Assembly (NCBI GenBank): GCA_943737045.1
Contig: CALSFV010000280.1
Coordinates: 124,001-188,000 of the forward strand
DNA from: Parapristionchus giblindavisi
Lineage: Eukaryota > Nematoda > Chromadorea > Rhabditida > Diplogasteridae
DNA length: 64,000 nt
Reading direction: 5' to 3'
Below are positions 49,439 through 62,721 of this stretch, in pieces. The notes below the pieces were generated by a model, which was not told the DNA's origin, did no database searches, and was given only the letters and a program-made list of their open reading frames with translations. Position 1 is the stretch's first letter; every line of letters starts with the position of its first letter. The position numbers were made by a program, and so were the translations under genes.

Positions 49439-49786
49439 TAGCATTTTCTGAGATTTATAACTCAAATACAGTACTTTCATTTGGGTGTTTGTTGCTACAG
49501 TAATTAGTATCTTGATCTGTCAATACATGTACACACCATCATAAGTTTATTGATTGTATCGGATTCTCGGAGTGATAAAAACGCAGAGATAAACTCGCGT
49601 GATTTCCATTCTTTTGTTGTAAATGAGGGACAAATTGAAATTGAATATATAATCACTTCTTGTCACATCACTACAACACCTACAGATATAATTGACTGAT
49701 TAGAGATGACGAAAGGAGCGGCAACCAAACCCGTCTGACATGCGCCGCACAAACCAAATAGGCCACATCTGTCAGTAGGCAACACT

Positions 49787-49906
49787 ATCTCTGGATCCTC
49801 TGCAATTATCCGAGAAAATCTTTCGCCTTTTACTAAAGATTTCCGTGCAGAGGATCAAACTATGAGTATTACTCATTTTTTGGAATCCCCTCGAAAGAGC
49901 GGGATA
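49787..49906 (+). ncRNA. U5 snRNA, unit 33
   Basis: Standard form; the transposon ends about 350 bp upstream. Confidence 0.93.
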
Positions 49907-50657
49907 ATAAATTGGAAAAAGGGAATCTAAGAAACAGTTTTATAATTCATAAAACTGTTTCTTAGAAAGCGAATGAGCGAAGTTTTCGACACCTCGGCTC
50001 TGTTTGGCATTATAATGATCAAAGATCAGATCAGAATGTTGTTGAAAGATCAGAATGTTGTCGTTAGGATAAAATTATTATTATTATTATTATTATTATT
50101 ATTTTAATTTAATAATTCAAGTTTTTTCTCCCATTGGTAGACAATCACTTCATCTCTTTATTTCAGGCGCGAAAAAGTCAGTTACAAATGAAATCTAAAT
50201 TTACAAGTAAGACCGGAAGAATCAATCAATAAACCAACCGAATAAATCAATAAGTGAACGGAATCAATCGATAACTGATTGTGAGGAATGATTAATAAGG
50301 CAATGTACAAATGGATATATGAACATATTAGTTGATGGACGTTATTTTTACAAGATCATACAAGCGAATGAGTGAAATTTTGATCCCTCGACTCTGTTTG
50401 ACAGAATAAGGATCAAAGATCAAAGATCAAATTTCATTTGCCAATTTCTGAAAAGAAAAGAAATTATTTTCAACAGTTTTATGATGCATTAAACCGTTTC
50501 TTACAAAGCGAATGAGCGATATTTTTTATCCCTCTGCTCTGGTTGACAGAATAAAGATCAAAGATCAAAGATCAAAATTCATTTGTCAATTTCTCAATCT
50601 ATACGTTTACTCGTGGTTAGTAGCGAATAGTCCCCAAGCTCGCACTCTCTCTATCTC

Positions 50658-50776
50658 GCTTACGACCATACCTCGTTGAGAACACGGCATCCCGTCCGAT
50701 CTGCCAAGTTAAGCAACGGTGGGCCCAGTTAGTACTTGGATCGGAGACGGCTTGGGAATCACGGGTGTTGTAAGCA
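50658..50776 (+). rRNA. 5S ribosomal RNA, unit 34 (variant, possible pseudogene)
   Basis: Reads GGGAATCACGGGTG instead of GGGAATCCTGGGTG: nt 104 C-to-A and nt 105 T-to-C (50761-50762). In my pairing these face G71 and A70, so two adjacent pairs of helix IV are lost with no compensating change. Internal promoter boxes and terminator are intact, so it may be transcribed but fold or assemble poorly. It could also be a base-calling error. Confidence 0.88.
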
Positions 50777-51273
50777 CTTTTGCATTTTTTTCAAAATATT
50801 TTTGACATTTTTTCCGATTTTCCAAGCCATATCCATATAACCTGTTGTTGTTTGTGCTACTTTTGAAGCGAAACTAAAAATATCTAGGGCATGATGGACA
50901 AATAACAGAGTTAGACACATTTTTATTGCATTTTCTGAGATTTATAACTCAAATACAGTACTTTCATTTGGGTGTTTGTTGCTACAGTAATTAGTATCTT
51001 GATCTGTCAATACATGTACACACCATCATAAGTTTATTGATTGTATCGGATTCTCGGAGTGATAAAAACGCAGAGATAAACTCGCGTGATTTCCATTCTT
51101 TTGTTGTAAATGAGGGACAAATTGAAATTGAATATATAATCACTTCTTGTCACATCACTACAACACCTACAGATATAATTGACTGATTAGAGATGACGAA
51201 AGGAGCGGCAACCAAACCCGTCTGACATGCGCCGCACAAACCAAATAGGCCACATCTGTCAGTAGGCAACACT

Positions 51274-51393
51274 ATCTCTGGATCCTCTGCAATTATCCGA
51301 GAAAATCTTTCGCCTTTTACTAAAGATTTCCGTGCAGAGGATCAAACTATGAGTATTACTCATTTTTTGGAATCCCCTCGAAAGAGCGGGATA
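51274..51393 (+). ncRNA. U5 snRNA, unit 34
   Basis: Standard form. Confidence 0.93.
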
Positions 51394-52144
51394 ATAAATT
51401 GGAAAAAGGGAATCTAAGAAACAGTTTTATAATTCATAAAACTGTTTCTTAGAAAGCGAATGAGCGAAGTTTTCGACACCTCGGCTCTGTTTGGCATTAT
51501 AATGATCAAAGATCAGATCAGAATGTTGTTGAAAGATCAGAATGTTGTCGTTAGGATAAAATTATTATTATTATTATTATTATTATTATTTTAATTTAAT
51601 AATTCAAGTTTTTTCTCCCATTGGTAGACAATCACTTCATCTCTTTATTTCAGGCGCGAAAAAGTCAGTTACAAATGAAATCTAAATTTACAAGTAAGAC
51701 CGGAAGAATCAATCAATAAACCAACCGAATAAATCAATAAGTGAACGGAATCAATCGATAACTGATTGTGAGGAATGATTAATAAGGCAATGTACAAATG
51801 GATATATGAACATATTAGTTGATGGACGTTATTTTTACAAGATCATACAAGCGAATGAGTGAAATTTTGATCCCTCGACTCTGTTTGACAGAATAAGGAT
51901 CAAAGATCAAAGATCAAATTTCATTTGCCAATTTCTGAAAAGAAAAGAAATTATTTTCAACAGTTTTATGATGCATTAAACCGTTTCTTACAAAGCGAAT
52001 GAGCGATATTTTTTATCCCTCTGCTCTGGTTGACAGAATAAAGATCAAAGATCAAAGATCAAAATTCATTTGTCAATTTCTCAATCTATACGTTTACTCG
52101 TGGTTAGTAGCGAATAGTCCCCAAGCTCGCACTCTCTCTATCTC

Positions 52145-52263
52145 GCTTACGACCATACCTCGTTGAGAACACGGCATCCCGTCCGATCTGCCAAGTTAAG
52201 CAACGGTGGGCCCAGTTAGTACTTGGATCGGAGACGGCTTGGGAATCCTGGGTGTTGTAAGCA
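52145..52263 (+). rRNA. 5S ribosomal RNA, unit 35
   Basis: Matches the 647 copy; CAATCACTTC upstream. Confidence 0.95.
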
Positions 52264-52760
52264 CTTTTGCATTTTTTTCAAAATATTTTTGACATTTTTT
52301 CCGATTTTCCAAGCCATATCCATATAACCTGTTGTTGTTTGTGCTACTTTTGAAGCGAAACTAAAAATATCTAGGGCATGATGGACAAATAACAGAGTTA
52401 GACACATTTTTATTGCATTTTCTGAGATTTATAACTCAAATACAGTACTTTCATTTGGGTGTTTGTTGCTACAGTAATTAGTATCTTGATCTGTCAATAC
52501 ATGTACACACCATCATAAGTTTATTGATTGTATCGGATTCTCGGAGTGATAAAAACGCAGAGATAAACTCGCGTGATTTCCATTCTTTTGTTGTAAATGA
52601 GGGACAAATTGAAATTGAATATATAATCACTTCTTGTCACATCACTACAACACCTACAGATATAATTGACTGATTAGAGATGACGAAAGGAGCGGCAACC
52701 AAACCCGTCTGACATGCGCCGCACAAACCAAATAGGCCACATCTGTCAGTAGGCAACACT

Positions 52761-52880
52761 ATCTCTGGATCCTCTGCAATTATCCGAGAAAATCTTTCGC
52801 CTTTTACTAAAGATTTCCGTGCAGAGGATCAAACTATGAGTATTACTCATTTTTTGGAATCCCCTCGAAAGAGCGGGATA
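52761..52880 (+). ncRNA. U5 snRNA, unit 35
   Basis: Standard form. Confidence 0.93.
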
Positions 52881-53631
52881 ATAAATTGGAAAAAGGGAAT
52901 CTAAGAAACAGTTTTATAATTCATAAAACTGTTTCTTAGAAAGCGAATGAGCGAAGTTTTCGACACCTCGGCTCTGTTTGGCATTATAATGATCAAAGAT
53001 CAGATCAGAATGTTGTTGAAAGATCAGAATGTTGTCGTTAGGATAAAATTATTATTATTATTATTATTATTATTATTTTAATTTAATAATTCAAGTTTTT
53101 TCTCCCATTGGTAGACAATCACTTCATCTCTTTATTTCAGGCGCGAAAAAGTCAGTTACAAATGAAATCTAAATTTACAAGTAAGACCGGAAGAATCAAT
53201 CAATAAACCAACCGAATAAATCAATAAGTGAACGGAATCAATCGATAACTGATTGTGAGGAATGATTAATAAGGCAATGTACAAATGGATATATGAACAT
53301 ATTAGTTGATGGACGTTATTTTTACAAGATCATACAAGCGAATGAGTGAAATTTTGATCCCTCGACTCTGTTTGACAGAATAAGGATCAAAGATCAAAGA
53401 TCAAATTTCATTTGCCAATTTCTGAAAAGAAAAGAAATTATTTTCAACAGTTTTATGATGCATTAAACCGTTTCTTACAAAGCGAATGAGCGATATTTTT
53501 TATCCCTCTGCTCTGGTTGACAGAATAAAGATCAAAGATCAAAGATCAAAATTCATTTGTCAATTTCTCAATCTATACGTTTACTCGTGGTTAGTAGCGA
53601 ATAGTCCCCAAGCTCGCACTCTCTCTATCTC

Positions 53632-53750
53632 GCTTACGACCATACCTCGTTGAGAACACGGCATCCCGTCCGATCTGCCAAGTTAAGCAACGGTGGGCCC
53701 AGTTAGTACTTGGATCGGAGACGGCTTGGGAATCCTGGGTGTTGTAAGCA
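53632..53750 (+). rRNA. 5S ribosomal RNA, unit 36
   Basis: Matches the 647 copy; 6-bp-shorter spacer; last CAATCACTTC unit; private TTTGGCTGTTTG near 53940. Confidence 0.95.
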
Positions 53751-54241
53751 CTTTTGCATTTTTTTCAAAATATTTTTGACATTTTTTCCGATTTTCCAAG
53801 CCATATAACCTGTTGTTGTTTGTGCTACTTTTGAAGCGAAACTAAAAATATCTAGGGCATGATGGACAAATAACAGAGTTAGACACATTTTTATTGCATT
53901 TTCTGAGATTTATAACTCAAATACAGTACTTTCATTTGGCTGTTTGTTGCTACAGTAATTAGTATCTTGATCTGTCAATACATGTACACACCATCATAAG
54001 TTTATTGATTGTATCGGATTCTCGGAGTGATAAAAACGCAGAGATAAACTCGCGTGATTTCCATTCTTTTGTTGTAAATGAGGGACAAATTGAAATTGAA
54101 TATATAATCACTTCTTGTCACATCACTACAACACCTACAGATATAATTGACTGATTAGAGATGACGAAAGGAGCGGCAACCAAACCCGTCTGAGATGCGC
54201 CGCACAAACCAAATAGGATACATCTGTCAGTAGACAACACT

Positions 54242-54361
54242 ATCTCTGGATCCTCTGCAATTATCCGAGAAAATCTTTCGCCTTTTACTAAAGATTTCCG
54301 TGCAGAGGATCAAACTATGAGTATTACTCATTTTTTGGAATCCCCTCGAAAGAGCGGGATA
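54242..54361 (+). ncRNA. U5 snRNA, unit 36 (altered promoter region)
   Basis: The RNA is standard, but its upstream 60 bp is the most changed in the window: GTCTGAGATGCG for GTCTGACATGCG, AATAGGATACATC for AATAGGCCACATC, and AGTAGACAAC for AGTAGGCAAC. One change lies in the candidate PSE. Followed by AAGGAAATCT and a long (ATT) tract. Confidence 0.92.
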
Positions 54362-54528
54362 ATAAATTGGAAAAAGGAAATCTAAGAAACAGTTTTATAA
54401 TTCATAAAACTGTTTCTTAGAAAGCGAATGAGCGAAGTTTTCGACACCTCGGCTCTGTTTGGCATTATAATGATCAAAGATCAGATCAGAATGTTGTTGA
54501 AAGATCAGAATGTTGTCGTTAGGATAAA

Positions 54529-54573
<45 letters not shown>

Positions 54574-55127
54574 TTAATTTAATAATTCAAGTTTTTTCTC
54601 CCATTGGTAGACAATCTCTTCATCTCTTTATTTCAGGCGCGAAAAAGTCAGTTACAAATGAAATCTAAATTTACAAGTAAGACCGGAAGAATCAATCAAT
54701 AAACCAACCGAATAAATCAATAAGTGAACGGAATCAATCGATAACTGATTGTGAGGAATGATTAATAAGGCAATGTACAAATGGATATATGAACATATTA
54801 GTTGATGGACGTTATTTTTACAAGATCATACAAGCGAATGAGTGAAATTTTGATCCCTCGACTCTGTTTGACAGAATAAGGATCAAAGATCAAAGATCAA
54901 ATTTCATTTGCCAATTTCTGAAAAGAAAAGAAATTATTTTCAACAGTTTTATGATGCATTAAACCGTTTCTTACAAAGCGAATGAGCGATATTTTTTATC
55001 CCTCTGCTCTGGTTGACAGAATAAAGATCAAAGATCAAAGATCAAAATTCATTTGTCAATTTCTCAATCTATACGTTTACTCGTGGTTAGTAGCGAATAG
55101 TCCCCAAGCTCGCACTCTCTCTATCTC

Positions 55128-55246
55128 GCTTACGACCATACCTCGTTGAGAACACGGCATCCCGTCCGATCTGCCAAGTTAAGCAACGGTGGGCCCAGTT
55201 AGTACTTGGATCGGAGACGGCTTGGGAATCCTGGGTGTTGTAAGCA
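55128..55246 (+). rRNA. 5S ribosomal RNA, unit 37
   Basis: Matches the 647 copy; full-length spacer with TTTTTATTGC. Confidence 0.95.
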
Positions 55247-55743
55247 CTTTTGCATTTTTTTCAAAATATTTTTGACATTTTTTCCGATTTTCCAAGCCAT
55301 ATCCATATAACCTGTTGTTGTTTGTGCTACTTTTGAAGCGAAACTAAAAATATCTAGGGCATGATGGACAAATAACAGAGTTAGACACATTTTTATTGCA
55401 TTTTCTGAGATTTATAACTCAAATACAGTACTTTCATTTGGGTGTTTGTTGCTACAGTAATTAGTATCTTGATCTGTCAATACATGTACACACCATCATA
55501 AGTTTATTGATTGTATCGGATTCTCGGAGTGATAAAAACGCAGAGATAAACTCGCGTGATTTCCATTCTTTTGTTGTAAATGAGGGACAAATTGAAATTG
55601 AATATATAATCACTTCTTGTCACATCACTACAACACCTACAGATATAATTGACTGATTAGAGATGACGAAAGGAGCGGCAACCAAACCCGTCTGACATGC
55701 GCCGCACAAACCAAATAGGCCACATCTGTCAGTAGGCAACACT

Positions 55744-55864
55744 ATCTCTGGATCCTCTGCAATTATCCGAGAAAATCTTTCGCCTTTTACTAAAGATTTC
55801 CGTGCAGAGGATCAAACTATGAGTATTACTCATTTTTTTGGAATCCCCTCGAAAGAGCGGGATA
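55744..55864 (+). ncRNA. U5 snRNA, unit 37 (one extra T in Sm site)
   Basis: The Sm site is ATTTTTTTGG, seven T instead of six with both G kept, so the RNA is one nt longer. Homopolymer slippage or a sequencing indel are both possible. Otherwise standard. Confidence 0.91.
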
Positions 55865-56615
55865 ATAAATTGGAAAAAGGGAATCTAAGAAACAGTTTTA
55901 TAATTCATAAAACTGTTTCTTAGAAAGCGAATGAGCGAAGTTTTCGACACCTCGGCTCTGTTTGGCATTATAATGATCAAAGATCAGATCAGAATGTTGT
56001 TGAAAGATCAGAATGTTGTCGTTAGGATAAAATTATTATTATTATTATTATTATTATTATTTTAATTTAATAATTCAAGTTTTTTCTCCCATTGGTAGAC
56101 AATCTCTTCATCTCTTTATTTCAGGCGCGAAAAAGTCAGTTACAAATGAAATCTAAATTTACAAGTAAGACCGGAAGAATCAATCAATAAACCAACCGAA
56201 TAAATCAATAAGTGAACGGAATCAATCGATAACTGATTGTGAGGAATGATTAATAAGGCAATGTACAAATGGATATATGAACATATTAGTTGATGGACGT
56301 TATTTTTACAAGATCATACAAGCGAATGAGTGAAATTTTGATCCCTCGACTCTGTTTGACAGAATAAGGATCAAAGATCAAAGAGCAAATTTCATTTGCC
56401 AATTTCTGAAAAGAAAAGAAATTATTTTCAACAGTTTTATGATGCATTAAACCGTTTCTTACAAAGCGAATGAGCGATATTTTTTATCCCTCTGCTCTGG
56501 TTGACAGAATAAAGATCAAAGATCAAAGATCAAAATTCATTTGTCAATTTCTCAATCTATACGTTTACTCGTGGTTAGTAGCGAATAGTCCCCAAGCTCG
56601 CACTCTCTCTATCTC

Positions 56616-56734
56616 GCTTACGACCATACCTCGTTGAGAACACGGCATCCCGTCCGATCTGCCAAGTTAAGCAACGGTGGGCCCAGTTAGTACTTGGATC
56701 GGAGACGGCTTGGGAATCCTGGGTGTTGTAAGCA
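56616..56734 (+). rRNA. 5S ribosomal RNA, unit 38
   Basis: Matches the 647 copy. The second downstream T-run has eight T. R2 upstream has GATCAAAGAGCAAA. Confidence 0.95.
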
Positions 56735-57232
56735 CTTTTGCATTTTTTTTCAAAATATTTTTGACATTTTTTCCGATTTTCCAAGCCATATCCATATAAC
56801 CTGTTGTTGTTTGTGCTACTTTTGAAGCGAAACTAAAAATATCTAGGGCATGATGGACAAATAACAGAGTTAGACACATTTTTATTGCATTTTCTGAGAT
56901 TTATAACTCAAATACAGTACTTTCATTTGGGTGTTTGTTGCTACAGTAATTAGTATCTTGATCTGTCAATACATGTACACACCATCATAAGTTTATTGAT
57001 TGTATCGGATTCTCGGAGTGATAAAAACGCAGAGATAAACTCGCGTGATTTCCATTCTTTTGTTGTAAATGAGGGACAAATTGAAATTGAATATATAATC
57101 ACTTCTTGTCACATCACTACAACACCTACAGATATAATTGACTGATTAGAGATGACGAAAGGAGCGGCAACCAAACCCGTCTGACATGCGCCGCACAAAC
57201 CAAATAGGCCACATCTGTCAGTAGGCAACACT

Positions 57233-57352
57233 ATCTCTGGATCCTCTGCAATTATCCGAGAAAATCTTTCGCCTTTTACTAAAGATTTCCGTGCAGAGGA
57301 TCAAACTATGAGTATTACTCATTTTTTGGAATCCCCTCGAAAGAGCGGGATA
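57233..57352 (+). ncRNA. U5 snRNA, unit 38
   Basis: Standard form; followed by AAGGAAATCT and a long (ATT) tract (about 57520-57564). Confidence 0.93.
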
Positions 57353-57519
57353 ATAAATTGGAAAAAGGAAATCTAAGAAACAGTTTTATAATTCATAAAA
57401 CTGTTTCTTAGAAAGCGAATGAGCGAAGTTTTCGACACCTCGGCTCTGTTTGGCATTATAATGATCAAAGATCAGATCAGAATGTTGTTGAAAGATCAGA
57501 ATGTTGTCGTTAGGATAAA

Positions 57520-57564
<45 letters not shown>

Positions 57565-58118
57565 TTAATTTAATAATTCAAGTTTTTTCTCCCATTGGTA
57601 GACAATCTCTTCATCTCTTTATTTCAGGCGCGAAAAAGTCAGTTACAAATGAAATCTAAATTTACAAGTAAGACCGGAAGAATCAATCAATAAACCAACC
57701 GAATAAATCAATAAGTGAACGGAATCAATCGATAACTGATTGTGAGGAATGATTAATAAGGCAATGTACAAATGGATATATGAACATATTAGTTGATGGA
57801 CGTTATTTTTACAAGATCATACAAGCGAATGAGTGAAATTTTGATCCCTCGACTCTGTTTGACAGAATAAGGATCAAAGATCAAAGATCAAATTTCATTT
57901 GCCAATTTCTGAAAAGAAAAGAAATTATTTTCAACAGTTTTATGATGCATTAAACCGTTTCTTACAAAGCGAATGAGCGATATTTTTTATCCCTCTGCTC
58001 TGGTTGACAGAATAAAGATCAAAGATCAAAGATCAAAATTCATTTGTCAATTTCTCAATCTATACGTTTACTCGTGGTTAGTAGCGAATAGTCCCCAAGC
58101 TCGCACTCTCTCTATCTC

Positions 58119-58237
58119 GCTTACGACCATACCTCGTTGAGAACACGGCATCCCGTCCGATCTGCCAAGTTAAGCAACGGTGGGCCCAGTTAGTACTTGG
58201 ATCGGAGACGGCTTTGGAATCCTGGGTGTTGTAAGCA
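58119..58237 (+). rRNA. 5S ribosomal RNA, unit 39 (G97T variant)
   Basis: One change, GGCTTTGGAAT for GGCTTGGGAAT (58215, nt 97), at the edge of the C box and near the base of the terminal helix. Effect uncertain; it may lower TFIIIA binding or be neutral. Confidence 0.92.
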
Positions 58238-58734
58238 CTTTTGCATTTTTTTCAAAATATTTTTGACATTTTTTCCGATTTTCCAAGCCATATCCATATA
58301 ACCTGTTGTTGTTTGTGCTACTTTTGAAGCGAAACTAAAAATATCTAGGGCATGATGGACAAATAACAGAGTTAGACACATTTTTATTGCATTTTCTGAG
58401 ATTTATAACTCAAATACAGTACTTTCATTTGGGTGTTTGTTGCTACAGTAATTAGTATCTTGATCTGTCAATACATGTACACACCATCATAAGTTTATTG
58501 ATTGTATCGGATTCTCGGAGTGATAAAAACGCAGAGATAAACTCGCGTGATTTCCATTCTTTTGTTGTAAATGAGGGACAAATTGAAATTGAATATATAA
58601 TCACTTCTTGTCACATCACTACAACACCTACAGATATAATTGACTGATTAGAGATGACGAAAGGAGCGGCAACCAAACCCGTCTGACATGCGCCGCACAA
58701 ACCAAATAGGCCACATCTGTCAGTAGGCAACACT

Positions 58735-58854
58735 ATCTCTGGATCCTCTGCAATTATCCGAGAAAATCTTTCGCCTTTTACTAAAGATTTCCGTGCAGAG
58801 GATCAAACTATGAGTATTACTCATTTTTTGGAATCCCCTCGAAAGAGCGGGATA
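58735..58854 (+). ncRNA. U5 snRNA, unit 39
   Basis: Standard form. The next spacer has AATTGAAGTT for AATTCAAGTT. Confidence 0.93.
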
Positions 58855-59021
58855 ATAAATTGGAAAAAGGAAATCTAAGAAACAGTTTTATAATTCATAA
58901 AACTGTTTCTTAGAAAGCGAATGAGCGAAGTTTTCGACACCTCGGCTCTGTTTGGCATTATAATGATCAAAGATCAGATCAGAATGTTGTTGAAAGATCA
59001 GAATGTTGTCGTTAGGATAAA

Positions 59022-59057
<36 letters not shown>

Positions 59058-59618
59058 TTAATTTAATAATTGAAGTTTTTTCTCCCATTGGTAGACAATC
59101 TCTTCATCTCTTTATTTCAGGCGCGAAAAAGTCAGTTACAAATGAAATCTAAATTTACAAGTAAGACCGGAAGAATCAATCAATAAACCAACCGAATAAA
59201 TCAATAAGTGAACGGAATCAATCGATAACTGATTGTGAGGAATGATTAATAAGGCAATGTACAAATGGATATATGAACATATTAGTTGATGGACGTTATT
59301 TTTACAAGATCATACAAGCGAATGAGTGAAATTTTGATCCCTCGACTCTGTTTGACAGAATAAGGATCAAAGATCAAAGATCAAATTTCATTTGCCAATT
59401 TCTGAAAAGAAAAGAAATTATTTTCAACAGTTTTATGATGCATTAAACCGTTTCTTACAAAGCGAATGAGCGATATTTTTTATCCCTCTGCTCTGGTTGA
59501 CAGAATAAAGATCAAAGATCAAAGATCAAAATTCATTTGTCAATTTCTCAATCTATACGTTTGGTTAGTACTCGTGGTTAGTAGCGAATAGTCCCCAAGC
59601 TCGCACTCTCTCTATCTC

Positions 59619-59737
59619 GCTTACGACCATACCTCGTTGAGAACACGGCATCCCGTCCGATCTGCCAAGTTAAGCAACGGTGGGCCCAGTTAGTACTTGG
59701 ATCGGAGACGGCTTGGGAATCCTGGGTGTTGTAAGCA
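59619..59737 (+). rRNA. 5S ribosomal RNA, unit 40
   Basis: Matches the 647 copy; carries the 7-bp GGTTAGT insertion upstream (59563-59569) as in unit 33. Confidence 0.95.
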
Positions 59738-60234
59738 CTTTTGCATTTTTTTCAAAATATTTTTGACATTTTTTCCGATTTTCCAAGCCATATCCATATA
59801 ACCTGTTGTTGTTTGTGCTACTTTTGAAGCGAAACTAAAAATATCTAGGGCATGATGGACAAATAACAGAGTTAGACACATTTTTATTGCATTTTCTGAG
59901 ATTTATAACTCAAATACAGTACTTTCATTTGGGTGTTTGTTGCTACAGTAATTAGTATCTTGATCTGTCAATACATGTACACACCATCATAAGTTTATTG
60001 ATTGTATCGGATTCTCGGAGTGATAAAAACGCAGAGATAAACTCGCGTGATTTCCATTCTTTTGTTGTAAATGAGGGACAAATTGAAATTGAATATATAA
60101 TCACTTCTTGTCACATCACTACAACACCTACAGATATAATTGACTGATTAGAGATGACGAAAGGAGCGGCAACCAAACCCGTCTGACATGCGCCGCACAA
60201 ACCAAATAGGCCACATCTGTCAGTAGGCAACACT

Positions 60235-60354
60235 ATCTCTGGATCCTCTGCAATTATCCGAGAAAATCTTTCGCCTTTTACTAAAGATTTCCGTGCAGAG
60301 GATCAAACTATGAGTATTACTCATTTTTTGGAATCCCCTCGAAAGAGCGGGATA
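60235..60354 (+). ncRNA. U5 snRNA, unit 40
   Basis: Standard form; AATTGAAGTT marker follows again. Confidence 0.93.
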
Positions 60355-60521
60355 ATAAATTGGAAAAAGGAAATCTAAGAAACAGTTTTATAATTCATAA
60401 AACTGTTTCTTAGAAAGCGAATGAGCGAAGTTTTCGACACCTCGGCTCTGTTTGGCATTATAATGATCAAAGATCAGATCAGAATGTTGTTGAAAGATCA
60501 GAATGTTGTCGTTAGGATAAA

Positions 60522-60557
<36 letters not shown>

Positions 60558-61111
60558 TTAATTTAATAATTGAAGTTTTTTCTCCCATTGGTAGACAATC
60601 TCTTCATCTCTTTATTTCAGGCGCGAAAAAGTCAGTTACAAATGAAATCTAAATTTACAAGTAAGACCGGAAGAATCAATCAATAAACCAACCGAATAAA
60701 TCAATAAGTGAACGGAATCAATCGATAACTGATTGTGAGGAATGATTAATAAGGCAATGTACAAATGGATATATGAACATATTAGTTGATGGACGTTATT
60801 TTTACAAGATCATACAAGCGAATGAGTGAAATTTTGATCCCTCGACTCTGTTTGACAGAATAAGGATCAAAGATCAAAGATCAAATTTCATTTGCCAATT
60901 TCTGAAAAGAAAAGAAATTATTTTCAACAGTTTTATGATGCATTAAACCGTTTCTTACAAAGCGAATGAGCGATATTTTTTATCCCTCTGCTCTGGTTGA
61001 CAGAATAAAGATCAAAGATCAAAGATCAAAATTCATTTGTCAATTTCTCAATCTATACGTTTACTCGTGGTTAGTAGCGAATAGTCCCCAAGCTCGCACT
61101 CTCTCTATCTC

Positions 61112-61230
61112 GCTTACGACCATACCTCGTTGAGAACACGGCATCCCGTCCGATCTGCCAAGTTAAGCAACGGTGGGCCCAGTTAGTACTTGGATCGGAG
61201 ACGGCTTGGGAATCCTGGGTGTTGTAAGCA
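61112..61230 (+). rRNA. 5S ribosomal RNA, unit 41
   Basis: Matches the 647 copy; 2-bp-shorter spacer; GTTAGAGACA and CATTAGGGTG changes downstream. Confidence 0.95.
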
Positions 61231-61725
61231 CTTTTGCATTTTTTTCAAAATATTTTTGACATTTTTTCCGATTTTCCAAGCCATATCCATAACCTGTTGT
61301 TGTTTGTGCTACTTTTGAAGCGAAACTAAAAATATCTAGGGCATGATGGACAAATAACAGAGTTAGAGACATTTTTATTGCATTTTCTGAGATTTATAAC
61401 TCAAATACAGTACTTTCATTAGGGTGTTTGTTGCTACAGTAATTAGTATCTTGATCTGTCAATACATGTACACACCATCATAAGTTTATTGATTGTATCG
61501 GATTCTCGGAGTGATAAAAACGCAGAGATAAACTCGCGTGATTTCCATTCTTTTGTTGTAAATGAGGGACAAATTGAAATTGAATATATAATCACTTCTT
61601 GTCACATCACTACAACACCTACAGATATAATTGACTGATTAGAGATGACGAAAGGAGCGGCAACCAAACCCGTCTGACATGCGCCGCACAAACCAAATAG
61701 GCCACATCTGTCAGTAGGCAACACT

Positions 61726-61845
61726 ATCTCTGGATCCTCTGCAATTATCCGAGAAAATCTTTCGCCTTTTACTAAAGATTTCCGTGCAGAGGATCAAACT
61801 ATGAGTATTACTCATTTTTTGGAATCCCCTCGAAAGAGCGGGATA
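61726..61845 (+). ncRNA. U5 snRNA, unit 41
   Basis: Standard form. Confidence 0.93.
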
Positions 61846-62012
61846 ATAAATTGGAAAAAGGAAATCTAAGAAACAGTTTTATAATTCATAAAACTGTTTC
61901 TTAGAAAGCGAATGAGCGAAGTTTTCGACACCTCGGCTCTGTTTGGCATTATAATGATCAAAGATCAGATCAGAATGTTGTTGAAAGATCAGAATGTTGT
62001 CGTTAGGATAAA

Positions 62013-62048
<36 letters not shown>

Positions 62049-62602
62049 TTAATTTAATAATTCAAGTTTTTTCTCCCATTGGTAGACAATCTCTTCATCT
62101 CTTTATTTCAGGCGCGAAAAAGTCAGTTACAAATGAAATCTAAATTTACAAGTAAGACCGGAAGAATCAATCAATAAACCAACCGAATAAATCAATAAGT
62201 GAACGGAATCAATCGATAACTGATTGTGAGGAATGATTAATAAGGCAATGTACAAATGGATATATGAACATATTAGTTGATGGACGTTATTTTTACAAGA
62301 TCATACAAGCGAATGAGTGAAATTTTGATCCCTCGACTCTGTTTGACAGAATAAGGATCAAAGATCAAAGATCAAATTTCATTTGCCAATTTCTGAAAAG
62401 AAAAGAAATTATTTTCAACAGTTTTATGATGCATTAAACCGTTTCTTACAAAGCGAATGAGCGATATTTTTTATCCCTCTGCTCTGGTTGACAGAATAAA
62501 GATCAAAGATCAAAGATCAAAATTCATTTGTCAATTTCTCAATCTATACGTTTACTCGTGGTTAGTAGCGAATAGTCCCCAAGCTCGCACTCTCTCTATC
62601 TC

Positions 62603-62721
62603 GCTTACGACCATACCTCGTTGAGAACACGGCATCCCGTCCGATCTGCCAAGTTAAGCAACGGTGGGCCCAGTTAGTACTTGGATCGGAGACGGCTTGG
62701 GAATCCTGGGTGTTGTAAGCA
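62603..62721 (+). rRNA. 5S ribosomal RNA, unit 42
   Basis: Matches the 647 copy; 2-bp-shorter spacer and CATTAGGGTG shared with unit 41. Confidence 0.95.

Noticed and set aside
56575..56784. Second minus-strand frame of 69 codons in unit 38
   Set aside because: Created by one extra T in a T-run after 5S; absent from the other units and antisense to 5S.
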